Below, one piece after another: positions 1 through 12,310 of a stretch of 64,000 nucleotides of DNA (positions are counted from its first letter, which is position 1; every line of letters begins with the position of its first letter). Origin of the DNA: Apostichopus japonicus (taxonomy: Eukaryota; Echinodermata; Holothuroidea; Aspidochirotida; Stichopodidae); NCBI RefSeq assembly GCF_037975245.1, contig NC_092565.1:22465499-22529498 (forward strand), read 5' to 3'. The notes beneath the pieces were generated by a model. It did no database searches and was not told the origin of the DNA. It worked only from the letters and a program-made list of their open reading frames with translations. The position numbers and the translations under genes are program-made.

Positions 1-741
1 TACTCTGTACTCGCTTTGTTTGCATCATGATGTGTAACTTTAACACAAAGGTGTGAATGCAAAGGTTTGAACAACAATGTGTGAACAAAAAGTGAGTTTC
101 TTTGCAGAGCAAATGATATAACCTATTGAGGAACTTCCTCTTTGTATTGGCTGAACATCTGTCACAATCTTTCAAGGTCAATCACCAATCCCCTGCTTGT
201 GAAATTGACCATCTCCATCCTCAAAACTTTCGAACTAAGGAAAACTTGACCATCGGGTTCTCTTGAAAAATTGACACTTTGATTATCTCCTGCTTGGAAA
301 GTTTACCACCTGTTCCATTCTTACAACATTGATCACGTGCTTCGTTCTTCGTTCCAATTTTTTACGCTATCATGTAAAGTAGACTCTTTGACCTGTCCTT
401 GTGTCCAGTTGACCTCTGTCCCCCCCAACCCCTTACCTAGATCAAATTAATCACCTTTACCCTCCTTTGACCATATGTTTCCTACTAAGAAACTTAACCT
501 CCTGTCTGCTTGGAACTAGAGCACTTTTGAAGATAATGCAAATGTACTATCTGTGAACAAATCGTTTGAAGCCATAATCATTATCAACACACACAAGAGT
601 CTGTTGCAATCTGGGTTCATTGTTGTGACACAGGAAGTTGTGAAAATAAATACTTGCATTAATATATGAATATTTATGTAGTGTGCATTTTATTATCTGC
701 ATATTCATGAGAGTTCCAATGGTTTGTACTTTGTTCGCCAG
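1..741. other. non-coding, probably intron of the gene ending at 7822
   Basis: No exon with splice sites and a convincing frame is visible here. The stretch is AT-rich unique-looking sequence with a short poly-C run near 421. Because the first visible exon starts in mid-protein with an acceptor at 740-741, this is most likely the 3' part of an intron. Confidence 0.5.
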
Positions 742-3700
742 GTATTGAAAGAGCTTGCAGCTTTAGCTGACGATATCCAGAAGGCCTTCTTGGAATCACA
801 GAACAGAAGGGATCAAATGAAGTACGTTGTTTATATCAATTTCTTAATCCGAGTAATCCAATGTAGAATACATTTTGTATTTATTGTAACATTAGCGCAA
901 ACCTCACCGACATTGCTAGGACTTTTCAAGGAATATTCCGGTGTCTGTGGTTAATTTTCTGCATGGTTAGGCCTAAACCACATCCTCATAATATTTCGTA
1001 CAGCAAAGATACAAAGTTTTCAAATGTGGTGATATTTTGTAAATTCTGTTAAATGGCTCCATACTTTCTTCCTAATAAATTAAATCATCTGTTCAAAGAG
1101 GAAACTAATATTCCTAAAAAAAAAAGTTGCATTTTGATGATTTTCTAAGCAAACATCTGACACATGTAATCACAATTCAAAGACCAATCCATAATAATTT
1201 GGGACTGTAAACCTTTTGAAGAACATCTGCCCGGATGATTGCATCACGAACCATCAATTGTGATTCACTTTCTGCAGTAAGGGAATGTTTGCCAGTCAAT
1301 AAAGGTCCATGTAATCAACCATAACTCATGTGAGGGACACAGTATCGATAAATTGATTTTTGGGTAACATTTTGGAACATTTCTCTCTTTAAAATAAATG
1401 TTACATCGTCTGGAATATCCCTTTAATAGCTGTCTGACTTTCAAGGATAACTTAAGGCAGAATTTATGTCTTGATAATATGCCAGCCCCCCCCCCCCTCA
1501 AAAAACATTAAAGCAGTGCTATTTTCTTGTTTAAGATATTCACCTTTTATAATATGTTAAATCTCTGGAATGCTCCTTTAAGGCTATATTGATGATGATG
1601 TCATCTCCTTGGTGTAGGTCTTAATATTATTGTTAACTGTTTTATAAATACTACCACCAAACAAACCAGGTTCATTTAACTTCATAAAATCAACGGAGCA
1701 CACTCGGATGACATTCAACACCATTTGTCTTTGACAAGTTAGTAATAAATTGGAAACAAGTTTTATATTTGAGGCCATAAAATTTGATTTTTGACCTAAA
1801 TTTGACCTAAGGGTCTGTGTTTTTATACTACCTGTGAGTGGTCGAGCCACTTTAATGATTGTCTTTCCAATAAAAAAAATTCGGAGGGAAATGGAAATAT
1901 AGCTTTTTTCCCCGCCCATATACAAAACGCAAGAACAGCATTGGTGTTGTTGAAGCAGTATCAGGCCACAAACTTATCATACGTTAATACTCACTTAATT
2001 ATTTATTTGTTTGTTTTTAGAAGCCTGAAAGTCTCCATAACTTTGATCTTTTGCCGCCACTGTACTGTTATCAAAATTATGTCGCTATGGCAACTGCATA
2101 AACTAAGCATACAATTTTTGACCCCAATCTGTGATTTCTAATCTCTGTTCGTATGTTCGTCAGTTGAATTTATCTACTTTAACAAATTGCGTGTCCAAAC
2201 GCTCATTCCCACGTTAATTGTATACAGGTTTTTACACTCACTTTAAAAGGATGAACAGCTTGACAGATTATCTCTGTTATTTAAGACACAAACCGAGCCG
2301 CCATCTTTGGTTTGTCGACACAGAGATCTGTATTGTAAAAACTTACCCCTGGATAGTGAAGAAAAACCTCTCTGTTTGGGAGAAATCCTAGTTTAAATGT
2401 CGTGTGTGGGATCTGTCAGTTTCTTAATCTGTTATGTCATAGTGCCACTAAGATCTGAAACTAATTTCATTTCATATCTTCAAGTTAGAATGTTAACAAT
2501 GTTGACACTGAACAAATACCATCATTAGGTTAAATGTTTAATGATGCAGTATTTGTATAACCCCACTCCATTACAGAAAACACTCATTGAAGTCAAGTGA
2601 AACATAACAATGGAAACACACGTGGCCTAATCATGTCATATTTATACTTGATCAAGTCTTCAGCCATGTGTGTGTGTGCGTGTGCGTTTGTTTTTCTATC
2701 TGACTGAGGACTTGAACAAAAGAATTCCAGGTCCTCTGTTGTAATTTCTAAAGAATCACCACGTCCTCGGAAGAATTCTATTGTTTGGGGTATTGTTAAG
2801 GTTAGGGTAAGTGGATTTGAACAATGGAAAATACAATGGGGTCCTCGGTCTGAATGTAATACAAACATGCGTGTGTGTGTGTGTGTATGTGTGGAGGAAC
2901 ATTAAATCTTTCATATCTCCAAAAGGAATATGATTTTATTAGCGGTTTAGGGAAGTTGTTCATTGTGGATTTAAATGGGAATAAGATTGGATTAGAACTT
3001 AATTTAATTTTATAGACTGAGGTTAGCATTATTTGTCTAGATAATGTGTGGGTTGTGGGTGGGGTGGTGATATCAATACGAAACCTTCCTCAGGTCCCAA
3101 CAATGCATCTTTTGTGTTGATCAAATTCCCACATATCATTCCCTTATCAACCATCATAATTTTTCTCTTTTTAAAATAATTTTGCAAAATTTGCTGCAAA
3201 AGCATCGTTATGACACCTCCATTGCCAAGGGATAAAACATCTTAGTGGCGTTTGCTATCCTTAATTGATCGAACAAACTTTGAGGGGTCGGGGGGGGGCG
3301 GGGCAGGAAACATTGACTTACTGCCTATGTTTGTCATGTTATTCAAAATTATTATTAAATTTAAATATAAAATGCAGTATTAAAATATAATGCAGCAGGT
3401 TAATAGAACAAAACAAATGGAGGAAATATAGTGCTGACATGTCATAGTATACAAAAAAACAAAATATTTTGAGACGAGGTTTGTGTAAATATACCGAGGG
3501 CAAAGTTCTATACGTCATCCGATCTTCTGAGACAACAAGGAACAACCAGTTCCTGTTCGGACAACCAAAATCAACTTATTGCGTTGTCTGGCAGACTAGT
3601 CAGTTACCACAAATTCAGATTACATTGTAACTAAATAAGCCTACACTCACGTAGGTAAATAGGCCTACCCGCACTTCGGTAAATAGGCTACCCGCACATA

Positions 3701-6700
3701 GGTAAATAGGCCTACCCTCACATAGGTAAATAGGCCTACCCTCACTTAGGTAAATTGGCCTACCCTCACATAGGAAAATAGGCCTACCCTCACATAGTAA
3801 ATGATATAAAATTGGTATCACACTTGATCACTTTGGAAAAATAGAAATATTGGTATGCCGATGGTCCACTGGAAGGGGAGTTTTGCTGGCCCAAAGCTGG
3901 TGTTCTATGCACCAGCCATTACACATCCATCACTCCTACAGTGTACATATTGTTCATTCTTTGTTATTTTGGAAAATTTATTTGGACAACCAAAATTCAT
4001 GGACAACCCAAAAATTATACCTGGTTTGTCCAACTGACTTCCAGAATAAAATCCTTAATTATTTGCCAGGATGGCTTTCTGTGGTATTCATCTTTAAAAT
4101 ATCTTTGATGTCTGGAAATGCTTCTTTAATGACAAAAAAATCAATGATTCTTTTTGTCTTGGAGTCCAGGCCTAATTATTAATGTTAAACTATTGTTGCA
4201 CAAAGCTTGTATAATTCTACCAATAGCTTCATAATACCAACACATTACTCTGGGATGAAATCAAACAAAAAATCCCTATTTATTTTTGTCTTAAGAACTG
4301 ACCTTACATAATGTTTGGTAGACTGTATCATTCAGCCAATTTGATTGATGTGCCTACTGTGATGAAATGGTGGTTTTTATTTAAAAAACCAAGAGGTATA
4401 GTGTAGACGAGTTATTTGTGCTGATGTGGGTTATTTGTAATATAAAGTTATTCTTCATTTATAGTGTTTCCATGTAAAGACTTATTCTCAGTTAATTTTG
4501 AGAGACTTTAACCTTACACTGTGAAGCTCAGCATGAACCTATTCTTATCTGTATAATTGCATTGTCCCTGATGTATGGGGTCTGTGGAACAGTCTTACTG
4601 TGTGGGTATTTTGCAAGGTACTGGTCAAAGGTCATTTTTAAATGACTTTTATTAATTGGTGTGTATAATGACAGTGAAAATTCCATAGTCATTCTATTTT
4701 CTTTTCCATGTATCTGACAATCATGGACAGACTGATGCCAACAGTGCTTTCAAAACTCCACATGGTACTATTAAACTGATGGCATCAGTCAAAGAAAGTA
4801 CTGTCTTCAATATTGTCAGATTTAAAGGTGGTTAATTCTTATTTTTCATGGTTTTATCGCACTCAGATGGAATATTCTTGGGTTGACCAACCTTGCGATG
4901 GTTTACATCCGAGCTCAAGATATTGGCAAAGCCTGGTACGTCATTGTATTGTTTTAATTTTCTGATATTTTTATTTTCATTCTTAAAGCAATGCCTTAAC
5001 TTACTCTACCCTCTTGTTTTCCAAAATGAAAAAGATTGGATTAAATTGGTAAAGTTGTTTATAGAGATAGTACAGTGATCTCGGTCATGAAAAGGAAACG
5101 TAACCCACATGACTTGAATGGAAAAGCTCTTAACTATTCAAAACTCTTAATTTCAATTTATGTACTCCAGTATAAATATAGAAATATTTATAAAAATGGG
5201 TAATAAAATAATAAAAGTCTTAAAACAATATAGTTAATGCAAATGTTAGTTCATGCAAAATATATAAAATCTATACCAATTCTATGCTTTTTCTTCTCAT
5301 AGCACTAGAAACTTCATAATTAATATTTAAGTTGTGCTTATTGTTGAAGCATGCTCTAAGGTATGTTCATGATGGTAGAATGGTATATGGTAACTTTGCG
5401 ATGCTGAGAGAACAAATATTCTTTTGAGTTCAAGGCTAAAGATGATCTCTTTGATCTTTCTCTGTGCTTATAGTTTTATCCTTCAACTACTTTTATTTTA
5501 CTGATGTTTTGACCAGACTCCACCTGGTTGAGATGGATTTGTACCTGTGTAAAAAAGTCAAAGCAAGGAAAAATTTCCGTAACTTTGCACATGCGTTAGA
5601 TTTTACAGAAATACTTCATGCAAATGGTTGAAATATGCTTACTTGATGTTTCCTTCTTCTGCTGTATAAAGTTTAGCCATTTCGTTCAAACCGTGTGGAT
5701 TAAAATTTTGTCAGACAAGTGGTTACAAATTTGACAAAGAAAGAAACATAGCAGTAACATTGTCGGTTAGTGCAACTACATATAACATGCAGTAACCATA
5801 TAAACTGAACATGCTCCATGTAATTTTTATGGTATAAGTTAGTACAACTACATATGTAGAACGTTCAGTTACCATATATACTTAACATGTTAAATGTAAA
5901 TTCTTATGGTAAAAGTTAGTGCAACTACATATGTAGGACATTCAGTTACCTTATATACTGAACATGCTCAATGTAATTCTTATGGTACAAGTTGATATAA
6001 AAATGCTTGTAATAGTTCTTGCTCATAAACTAAATTGGTGTTGTCATATCTTGCCTTTTCCACTGCAGGGCAACACTGAATATGCACGAGAAGCTAAAAA
6101 AGACTCCGGGGTAAGTTTAAAAAGTCCTGTTTGATTTCCCTCTTGATGATGTTACAACACATGTTTGTCACCCACCACATGTTTATTTTCACTTATCTTC
6201 CAAAAATTCACTGCAAATTAAAGCCTCTGTTTGTCATGTGTAACATATAATATAATATTTGATGTGGAAAATCAAATAGTTTTATGGATCTTTATGAGTA
6301 AATTGTATCTGAAATAGCAGTTCTTTTTGAAAAACCAAGTTAACTAAAACACACCCCTTGCTTCACAAACAAAATCATTTGATACATTTATATGTTTACC
6401 TGTGCAAGTTACTGCTTGACATTGGATCTTCTGCTGACTATGATTCTAATTTCTATATGATTTATATTTCTATATGATTTTTATTTCTATATGATTTCTA
6501 TATCATATTTTCTATATGATTCTGATTCTATTTTTAGTTTTATTCTATTTTATTTTATTTTCATTTTTATTATGTATGATTCTAATCCACTTGCTGACAT
6601 TTTTTAAGAATCTTATGATTTCTGTTTCTATCGTTGCTAGGCAAGCAGTCTTGGAAGATTTCATCACCCTATGTTGTGATACAAAGAACTTGGAGAAAGC

Positions 6701-7822
6701 CCTGGTAGGTGGAAAACTACCCACTGTGAAAGTAATCTACAATTTTCTACATTTCGCTAAAATAACTAAACTTCTCATTCGATACCAAACAGAACGAGGC
6801 ATGGGAGATACTTTAGATTAAACTGTTTGATTTAACATTTAACAAAGTACTTTACAAGGAAATGATAGTATGGAAGATAGATAAGAATTAATTCATCAAT
6901 CTGTAACATTTAATTATTTAGGGTTACGTCGCTGACTCCAGAATTGATCTGTGCCACCATTACATTGAGCCTAGACTTTAACCATATAACATTTCTCTCT
7001 GTTTAGGAATGTTTAGATCTGTGCCACCATTACATTGAGCCTAGACTGTAACCGTATAATATTTCTCTCTGTTTAGGAATGTCTAGAAATGGCAGTTCGA
7101 AAGAGTCTTGCCTTTGCACCAGCTTTAGCCGAGAAGATTCGCCAGGACCCTGAACTTACAGTCGAGCAGAGGTATTTACGTGTCTAGTCTCTTACAGTAC
7201 CAGGAAGATTAATTTTCATTACTCTCAGAATCAGTTCCATCTCATGTTTTCTTTGAAAGGTGGAGGGTGGGTTTGAGGGCGGGAGGAGGGGGGGAGAGGG
7301 GGCAAGTCTTTGGGTGGTACTAATTGCCAACATCCACCATTATTATATTCTTCCAGGAAAGAAACGATTTGTATTCCTGAGATAGCTGTGGTTCAAATAC
7401 CACTCTGGACAAATAATTTTTTATGTTTATTTGCATTGTTAAGATCTAATAACCTTGTCAGGCTTGTCTTTTTATGACCTGTTCATATGCTGTTTCAAAG
7501 TATGAATGAAAAACCCTATTTCTCCCCAATTAGTGTTTACACCTGGTTGTAAATTCAGAATTCATGTTTTTAGATTTAGTTTGTCACCCAAAGTACTTTT
7601 ATATTTTCCTTATACATCAGTGATCATTCCATGGTCTTCTTTACATTCCGTCATGAGTTTTTCTATGTCACTTACGCTATGAAGTTTCTTGTTTGTATAA
7701 AGTTCTTCCCTTCTTCATATTTTGTTTTGTTTTCTTGCATTAATCTGCTCCTTTTTAACTTTTCTCGTTATAGCAAAAAGATAACAGAGATTCTGAGGAC
7801 GGAAGATAGCAACCTGAACTAA
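742..7822 (+). CDS. C-terminal six exons of an unidentified helical (possibly TPR/PPR-like) protein; 5' part outside window
   Basis: Coding exons are 742-821, 4867-4935, 6069-6110, 6641-6704, 7077-7171 and 7774-7822. They sum to 399 nt, which is 132 residues plus TAA. Every junction is GT-AG and the phases match (2, 2, 2, 0, 2), which is strong support for a real gene. The protein starts in the window with VLKELAALADDIQKAF and continues through NLAMVYIRAQDIGKAW, LEDFITLCCDTKNLEKAL and ECLEMAVRKSLAFAPALAEK. It ends with a charged tail, KKITEILRTEDSNLN. It is almost entirely predicted amphipathic helix, with spacing reminiscent of TPR or PPR helical hairpins. No membrane segment or cysteine pattern is seen. 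I do not recognise the family; mitochondrial PPR proteins such as mS39/PTCD3 are only a guess. The exon at 7077 is preceded by a duplicated acceptor (see 6946-7085). Confidence 0.8.
822..4866 (+). other. 4 kb intron of the helical-protein gene
   Basis: The intron lies between the donor GTACGT at 822 and the acceptor CAG ending at 4866. It holds a 24 bp minisatellite (3631-3800), TG/GT runs near 2665 and 2870, and poly-C or poly-G runs near 1487 and 3290. No further exon was found on either strand. Confidence 0.7.
3631..3800. repeat. 24 bp minisatellite, about seven copies
   Basis: The unit is close to TAGGTAAATAGGCCTACC followed by CTCACA, with substitutions between copies and one copy shortened by a base. 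Because 24 is a multiple of 3, the - strand stays open and reads as a repeating octapeptide. That open frame is a by-product of the repeat, not evidence of a gene. Confidence 0.85.
5765..5992. repeat. tandem repeat of about 75 bp, three diverged copies
   Basis: Each copy begins near GTTAGTGCAACTACATAT, continues through a CAGTTACC-TATATACT-AACATG block, and ends near ATTCTTATGGTA. It lies in the intron upstream of the exon at 6069-6110. Confidence 0.75.
6456..6528. repeat. short tandem repeat of TTTCTATATGAT type
   Basis: Five or so imperfect copies of a 16-18 bp unit containing TTTCTATATGATT sit in the intron just before the exon at 6641. They are followed by a T-rich stretch. Confidence 0.6.
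6946..7085 (+). repeat. 70 bp tandem duplication containing a splice acceptor
   Basis: Copy 1 starts at GATCTGTGCCACC (6946) and copy 2 at the same motif (7016). They differ at a handful of bases. Each contains the tract TTTCTCTCTGTTTAG followed by GAATGT. The second acceptor (ending 7076) opens the reading frame used by the gene. Splicing to the first (ending 7006) would read about 14 codons and meet a TAA inside the second copy. Confidence 0.85.
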
Positions 7823-8035
7823 ACTCGAAGCAAAAAGTGTGAGAAAAAGGTAAAATTTGATTCTTGTTCCCAAATTAGATATTTGCATATTCTTTTCTTC
7901 TTTAATTACATGATCGTACAAGCAGTTGAAGGGTCATCACTATTGACAACATATATGCTAGAAATTCTGATAATGGTCCCTCACATTCAAACTTCAAGGA
8001 GTAGCATATTGCTGCCTTCACAACCATTTTGTTTT

Positions 8036-8372
8036 TTGTTTCTCACTGAGACATTTAATGGTTTGTTTTTTTGTCTCACTGAGACATTTAATGCTTTGTT
8101 TTTGTGTCTCACTGAGACATTTAATGGTTTGTTTTTGTGTATCACTGAGACATTTAATGGTTTGTTTTTGTTTCCCACTGAGAGGTTTGTGTCCCACTGA
8201 GACATTTAATGGTTTGTGTTTGTTTCCCACTGAGAGGTTTGTGTCCCACTGAGACATTTAATGGTTTGTGTTTGTTTCCCACTGAGAGGTTTGTGTCCCA
8301 CTGAGACATTTAATGGTTTGTGTTTGTGTCCCACTGAGAGGTTTGTGTCCCACTGAGACATTTAATGGTTTG
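8036..8372. repeat. minisatellite in the 3' flank, 31-52 bp units
   Basis: The first part repeats CACTGAGACATTTAATGG plus a T-rich spacer every 31 bp or so. The later part alternates this with CCCACTGAGAGGTTTGTG, giving a higher-order unit of about 52 bp. All open frames across 7883-8257 on both strands derive from this repeat. Confidence 0.85.
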
Positions 8373-11252
8373 ATTTAACACTCATTGACATCCTGACACA
8401 AATCTGAGAGTCAGAAACTTTCAGAGAATACTTTGAAAACTTTTCAATGTTGAGACATTTCTGATGACTAGTTAATGCCAGCTTTCCGAACATGGAGTTT
8501 GTGTACCCCTAGATGGTCTGTGAAAATTGGTGGGGGGGGAGGGCGGGGTTCCATTCTGTGGGGTATCCATAAAGCAATTGGGTCAGTAAAGCCATGGTGG
8601 GGGGGTGCATTGTTGAACATTTCTTATCATCCATTGGTGGTATGAAAAACTTGAGAACAAAATCTTTCAGCTTTAATTTGAGTTCAACCACAATATCTCT
8701 CAGTGGCTATCATTTATTTCATGAACTGTGTGTTTTGGATTATCTAGTGATATAAATCTATTGTAACCATAATTTAACCACAATTAAGATTTTTATTGAT
8801 AATTTTTTTTCCCCCATCTCTTTTTATATAAGAGTAATTTGAAAATCACCTTATGTAAAAATAAATTTGCTCACTTCTGAGAGATACCATGTCACGTCAG
8901 TTTCTGGTTTGTATTTTGTTTACCCCCTGCAAAGTTACCTCCTGCAAAGTTGCCCCCTGCTGAGCTTCCTAATTTGTAATTAACCTATTCCAAATTAATT
9001 TGTTGTGGCTTATCCAGGGTACTGCTTGGTCAGGGTTCATCCTTACCCATTTTTTCTTGTATTAAAGTTCAAGCTAAGGCAGCTTGAAGAGTTGTCAAGA
9101 GGGGCTGGAAGGGGAGAGGAAGGTACCGGGGGAGGAGTCTCATGTTATGCAACTTCCTTCCAAATTAATTCTTCATGCTGTAAAAGTCTCACTAAAGATG
9201 TTTACCATTTACATGGTATTTTACCGATATCTGCGTCCTATGTGTATCAGTCCTAGTTAGCTAAACTTGGAGTTAACATTACTGTAACATTAATGTTAAC
9301 TGGAAGACAACGGTACACAACCTTAGGGTCACAGCCCTATGTTTGGGTCAAAAATCCCAGCGTTTGGGTTGCGAAAGATTTTTGATGGGACGCAATATCG
9401 TTTCAGAAATTGCGGAAGATATTGAACTTTTAGTTTAGGCTTTACCAACCACCGACAAAGATCTAACAAAGTAAACTGGTTGTTTATAAATATTGAGCTT
9501 CTGTTTGCACTTCAGAGTTTATAAATGTCAGGACGGCATCGTCTCATCTCCAAGGACAAGAAAGCAGAGACAACTATCGCATTGACAACAATATTACACC
9601 AGTGGCATGATAAACTTGTTGGGGTTTGGGGGGGGGGGCTGTGATGATGATTCGATGGGTTGCTGCTGCTGCGGAATGCTAAAAACTTAGGTTGGGTCGT
9701 GGCCTAAAAATGTAGTGAACAGCTGTTCTAAGACACAAAACATCCACATGTTGCACGTGGCGAAGGCCGCCAGATGGCTTGTAACTTTCTACCCATCATT
9801 GATGGATGTCCATCCAGACCACGTGACTGAACTAACCACACAAATGCATAATCAGTAATCCTGTGTGGACAGTAAACTTTGTCGTACCAAATGAAACTGT
9901 TCCCGATTGTTGGGTTTGAAAGGCACCAGCCAGTTCTGCTTGTTACCCGTCCACAAAGTCAGTGAGTTTCGTTAATCATTTGTGATGGAAACCATCCTTG
10001 ACGATTGACTGACAGCCACTTGACTCAAACAGTATTGTATATTTTTTGTTTGTGCAAGATTGAATTCTCTTTAGGTCAACCAGATTCATTGTTGGGAGAT
10101 AATAATATCAGTTGTTATCGAGTCCAATGTCGCCCCCGGTCTTGTCATACCGTTTTGGGACAATGTCACTTACAAGGAGGAGAACAATACATAGAAACGC
10201 TACAGGATTACAAAGTCCAAAAACACAGGTTGTTTGTCAGCCTATTGTTGTTCAGTGTGTCATTGTTTACCAGAGAATGTTTTCTTTTGTCTTTTAGCTC
10301 ATATCGAATGATTGGGGTCTGATAACTGTGTCATGTTTTTCTCTATCAAGTTTGCAATCAACTGTTAATTTGACTTATTTCTGTAGCAGCCAGCATATGT
10401 ATATGAACTTAATAAGAGTCAATACTATGAAAAGAAAATGTCTGGCTCCTGAAAGATGATCAATTTATTGCATTTCTTTGAAAATGAATGACTAAGCTTG
10501 TTTAGATGGCCACCAAAAGTGTCTATGCAATTAATTACAAATCAAAGCTATTTGAAAGGGGGGAGGGGGGGGAGGGTGTTGTTCGGTAACTTGGTGTGGC
10601 ATAAGTAACTGTTTCTTAATAGGTTTTTTTCAGTTAAGATGTACTAACCAGCTGGAGGTTATTTACTTACTTGGGATCTTTCTAGGAGATTCTCACCACA
10701 TAGTAGGTTTGAAAAAGATGTTCTTGTTTTGTTTTTTGCCAAACATCACAATAGTGGCATTAATTTTGTGCAAAATTTTGGTACTTTTCAAACCAAAGTG
10801 TTCAACACTAAATCTAGTCCTATTGAAATTTCGTAGATGTGGCCATTAAAGCCTAGCCTACTTTGCATATTAGAATGGCTGAAGATTCATTTATATAATA
10901 CTGAGGTTGACTACAGGCAAAATGAATTTGTACATTGCTTAAGCAAATAGGAATTATTTCAAGTTTAAAAAGTTTTTTATATAATGCTGTAAGTTCATAT
11001 ATGACTTCTGATATGATATCAATTCTGGGAGTATTACTTCACTTTGTTGTTGTCCATGGATACACAGATTAGGATGTTTCTTTGTTTGCTAAGAAGTTTA
11101 GTAAGACAAAAAAAAACAATTCTGTTCATCTTTAAAGAAAATCAAGTAGTGGAACAAACACCTTCAATTATTTGCTGTAAATTTGTATAAATGTGTAGAT
11201 GTTAATATCTCACATTTGTGCAGCACGGTGTAGGTTTATGAATCTTATTTCT

Positions 11253-11258
11253 AATAAA
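11253..11258 (+). terminator. candidate poly(A) signal AATAAA
   Basis: A canonical hexamer on the + strand, 3.4 kb after the stop of the helical-protein gene. A nearer hexamer at 8860-8865 competes, so the assignment is tentative. Confidence 0.25.
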
Positions 11259-12099
11259 GCACTGAAAATAAGATAACTTCTGTACTTTCGTGGTGTATTT
11301 TATCATATATTTAAATCATCACATGATTATCTCATGACAGTTATGATCACCTCATGATCCCCTCATGATCTTATCAGCAGTATGAATAGGTTCATTAACT
11401 AATTAGAGGGATGCTGCAAGTTAGTTTTTAATCAGGTTTATCCAGTCAGGGTTCAGTACTATATTATACACTCTATAATTTAGTTGCAAAGTTTAAGAGT
11501 TCAATTTACACTGTCATTTGGGGTTGGCTGTAAACTAATGTCACTTTGTTCACAAATATTTGGATAACATTGAAATTACACTTAAAGATTGTTTTGTTTA
11601 AGACCAGTTTAATGATCTCATGACATATGTAATGATCACATGATGATCACTTCATGAAGTTATCAGCAGTGTTTAGGTTCTCTTTAGGCCTTGTTCACAT
11701 TTGAGAACCCAAGGAGGAGCCTAACTCTGCAAGGTCGTAGCTTGGAGGTCCGCATACTCAGCATCGAGTACTATAACTAGCTACTGCAGACATTAATACT
11801 ACGACTACATCTCACATTGCGACATCAAATTTTAAAAGATTGGTAAAATTTCACTTGTATCGAAGCAGAGGAAGTTTTGTTTGATTTGAGGAAACCAACA
11901 CTTCGTAGGCCATGTCGCATGTGCTCCTTAGACATTAAAAGGTAGACATAAGTGAATTATTCTTTAGTTACTAATGTTAGTTTGGTAAATGCTAAATAAG
12001 GCACATTGTCCATCTGTGCTACAACTTCGGGGAACTGGAGATACTCGTGTTTGAAAATATTGTATATGGCTATGGCAACATCATGTGTTAGTTTTATTA

Positions 12100-12310
12100 T
12101 TATTATTACACCGGTGCTTATATAGCGCAAAATCCCAGGGTTCAATGCGCTTATCAAAACATACAGAAAATACAATTGAATACACTTAACCATAGGTTTT
12201 ACAGGCAGTTGATCTGCCCACTCCAAGTAATTTCGGTATGGTTCTAATGTCAGTGTTCTTTGCCATCCTCCATAGGGTAACAGGATACTCACTTCTCTAC
12301 CGAGATAGAA
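12100..12310 (-). mobile_element. degenerate retroelement 3' end with (TAA)n tail
   Basis: Read on the - strand, the segment ends with TTTTGCGCTATATAAGCACC, a few more bases and then a short TAA/ATA repeat. A GCGCTATATAA-type end before a TAA repeat is common at the 3' ends of non-LTR elements and their SINEs in marine animals. That comparison is from general knowledge and was not checked by search. Confidence 0.4.

Noticed and set aside
3631-3800. Possible CRISPR-like array
   Set aside because: Units are contiguous tandem repeats without unique spacers, and the DNA is animal nuclear.
7883-8257. Open frames on both strands reading as repeated LTETFNGLF or SVRQKNKPLN-like motifs
   Set aside because: Products of the minisatellite; there is no splice or start evidence.
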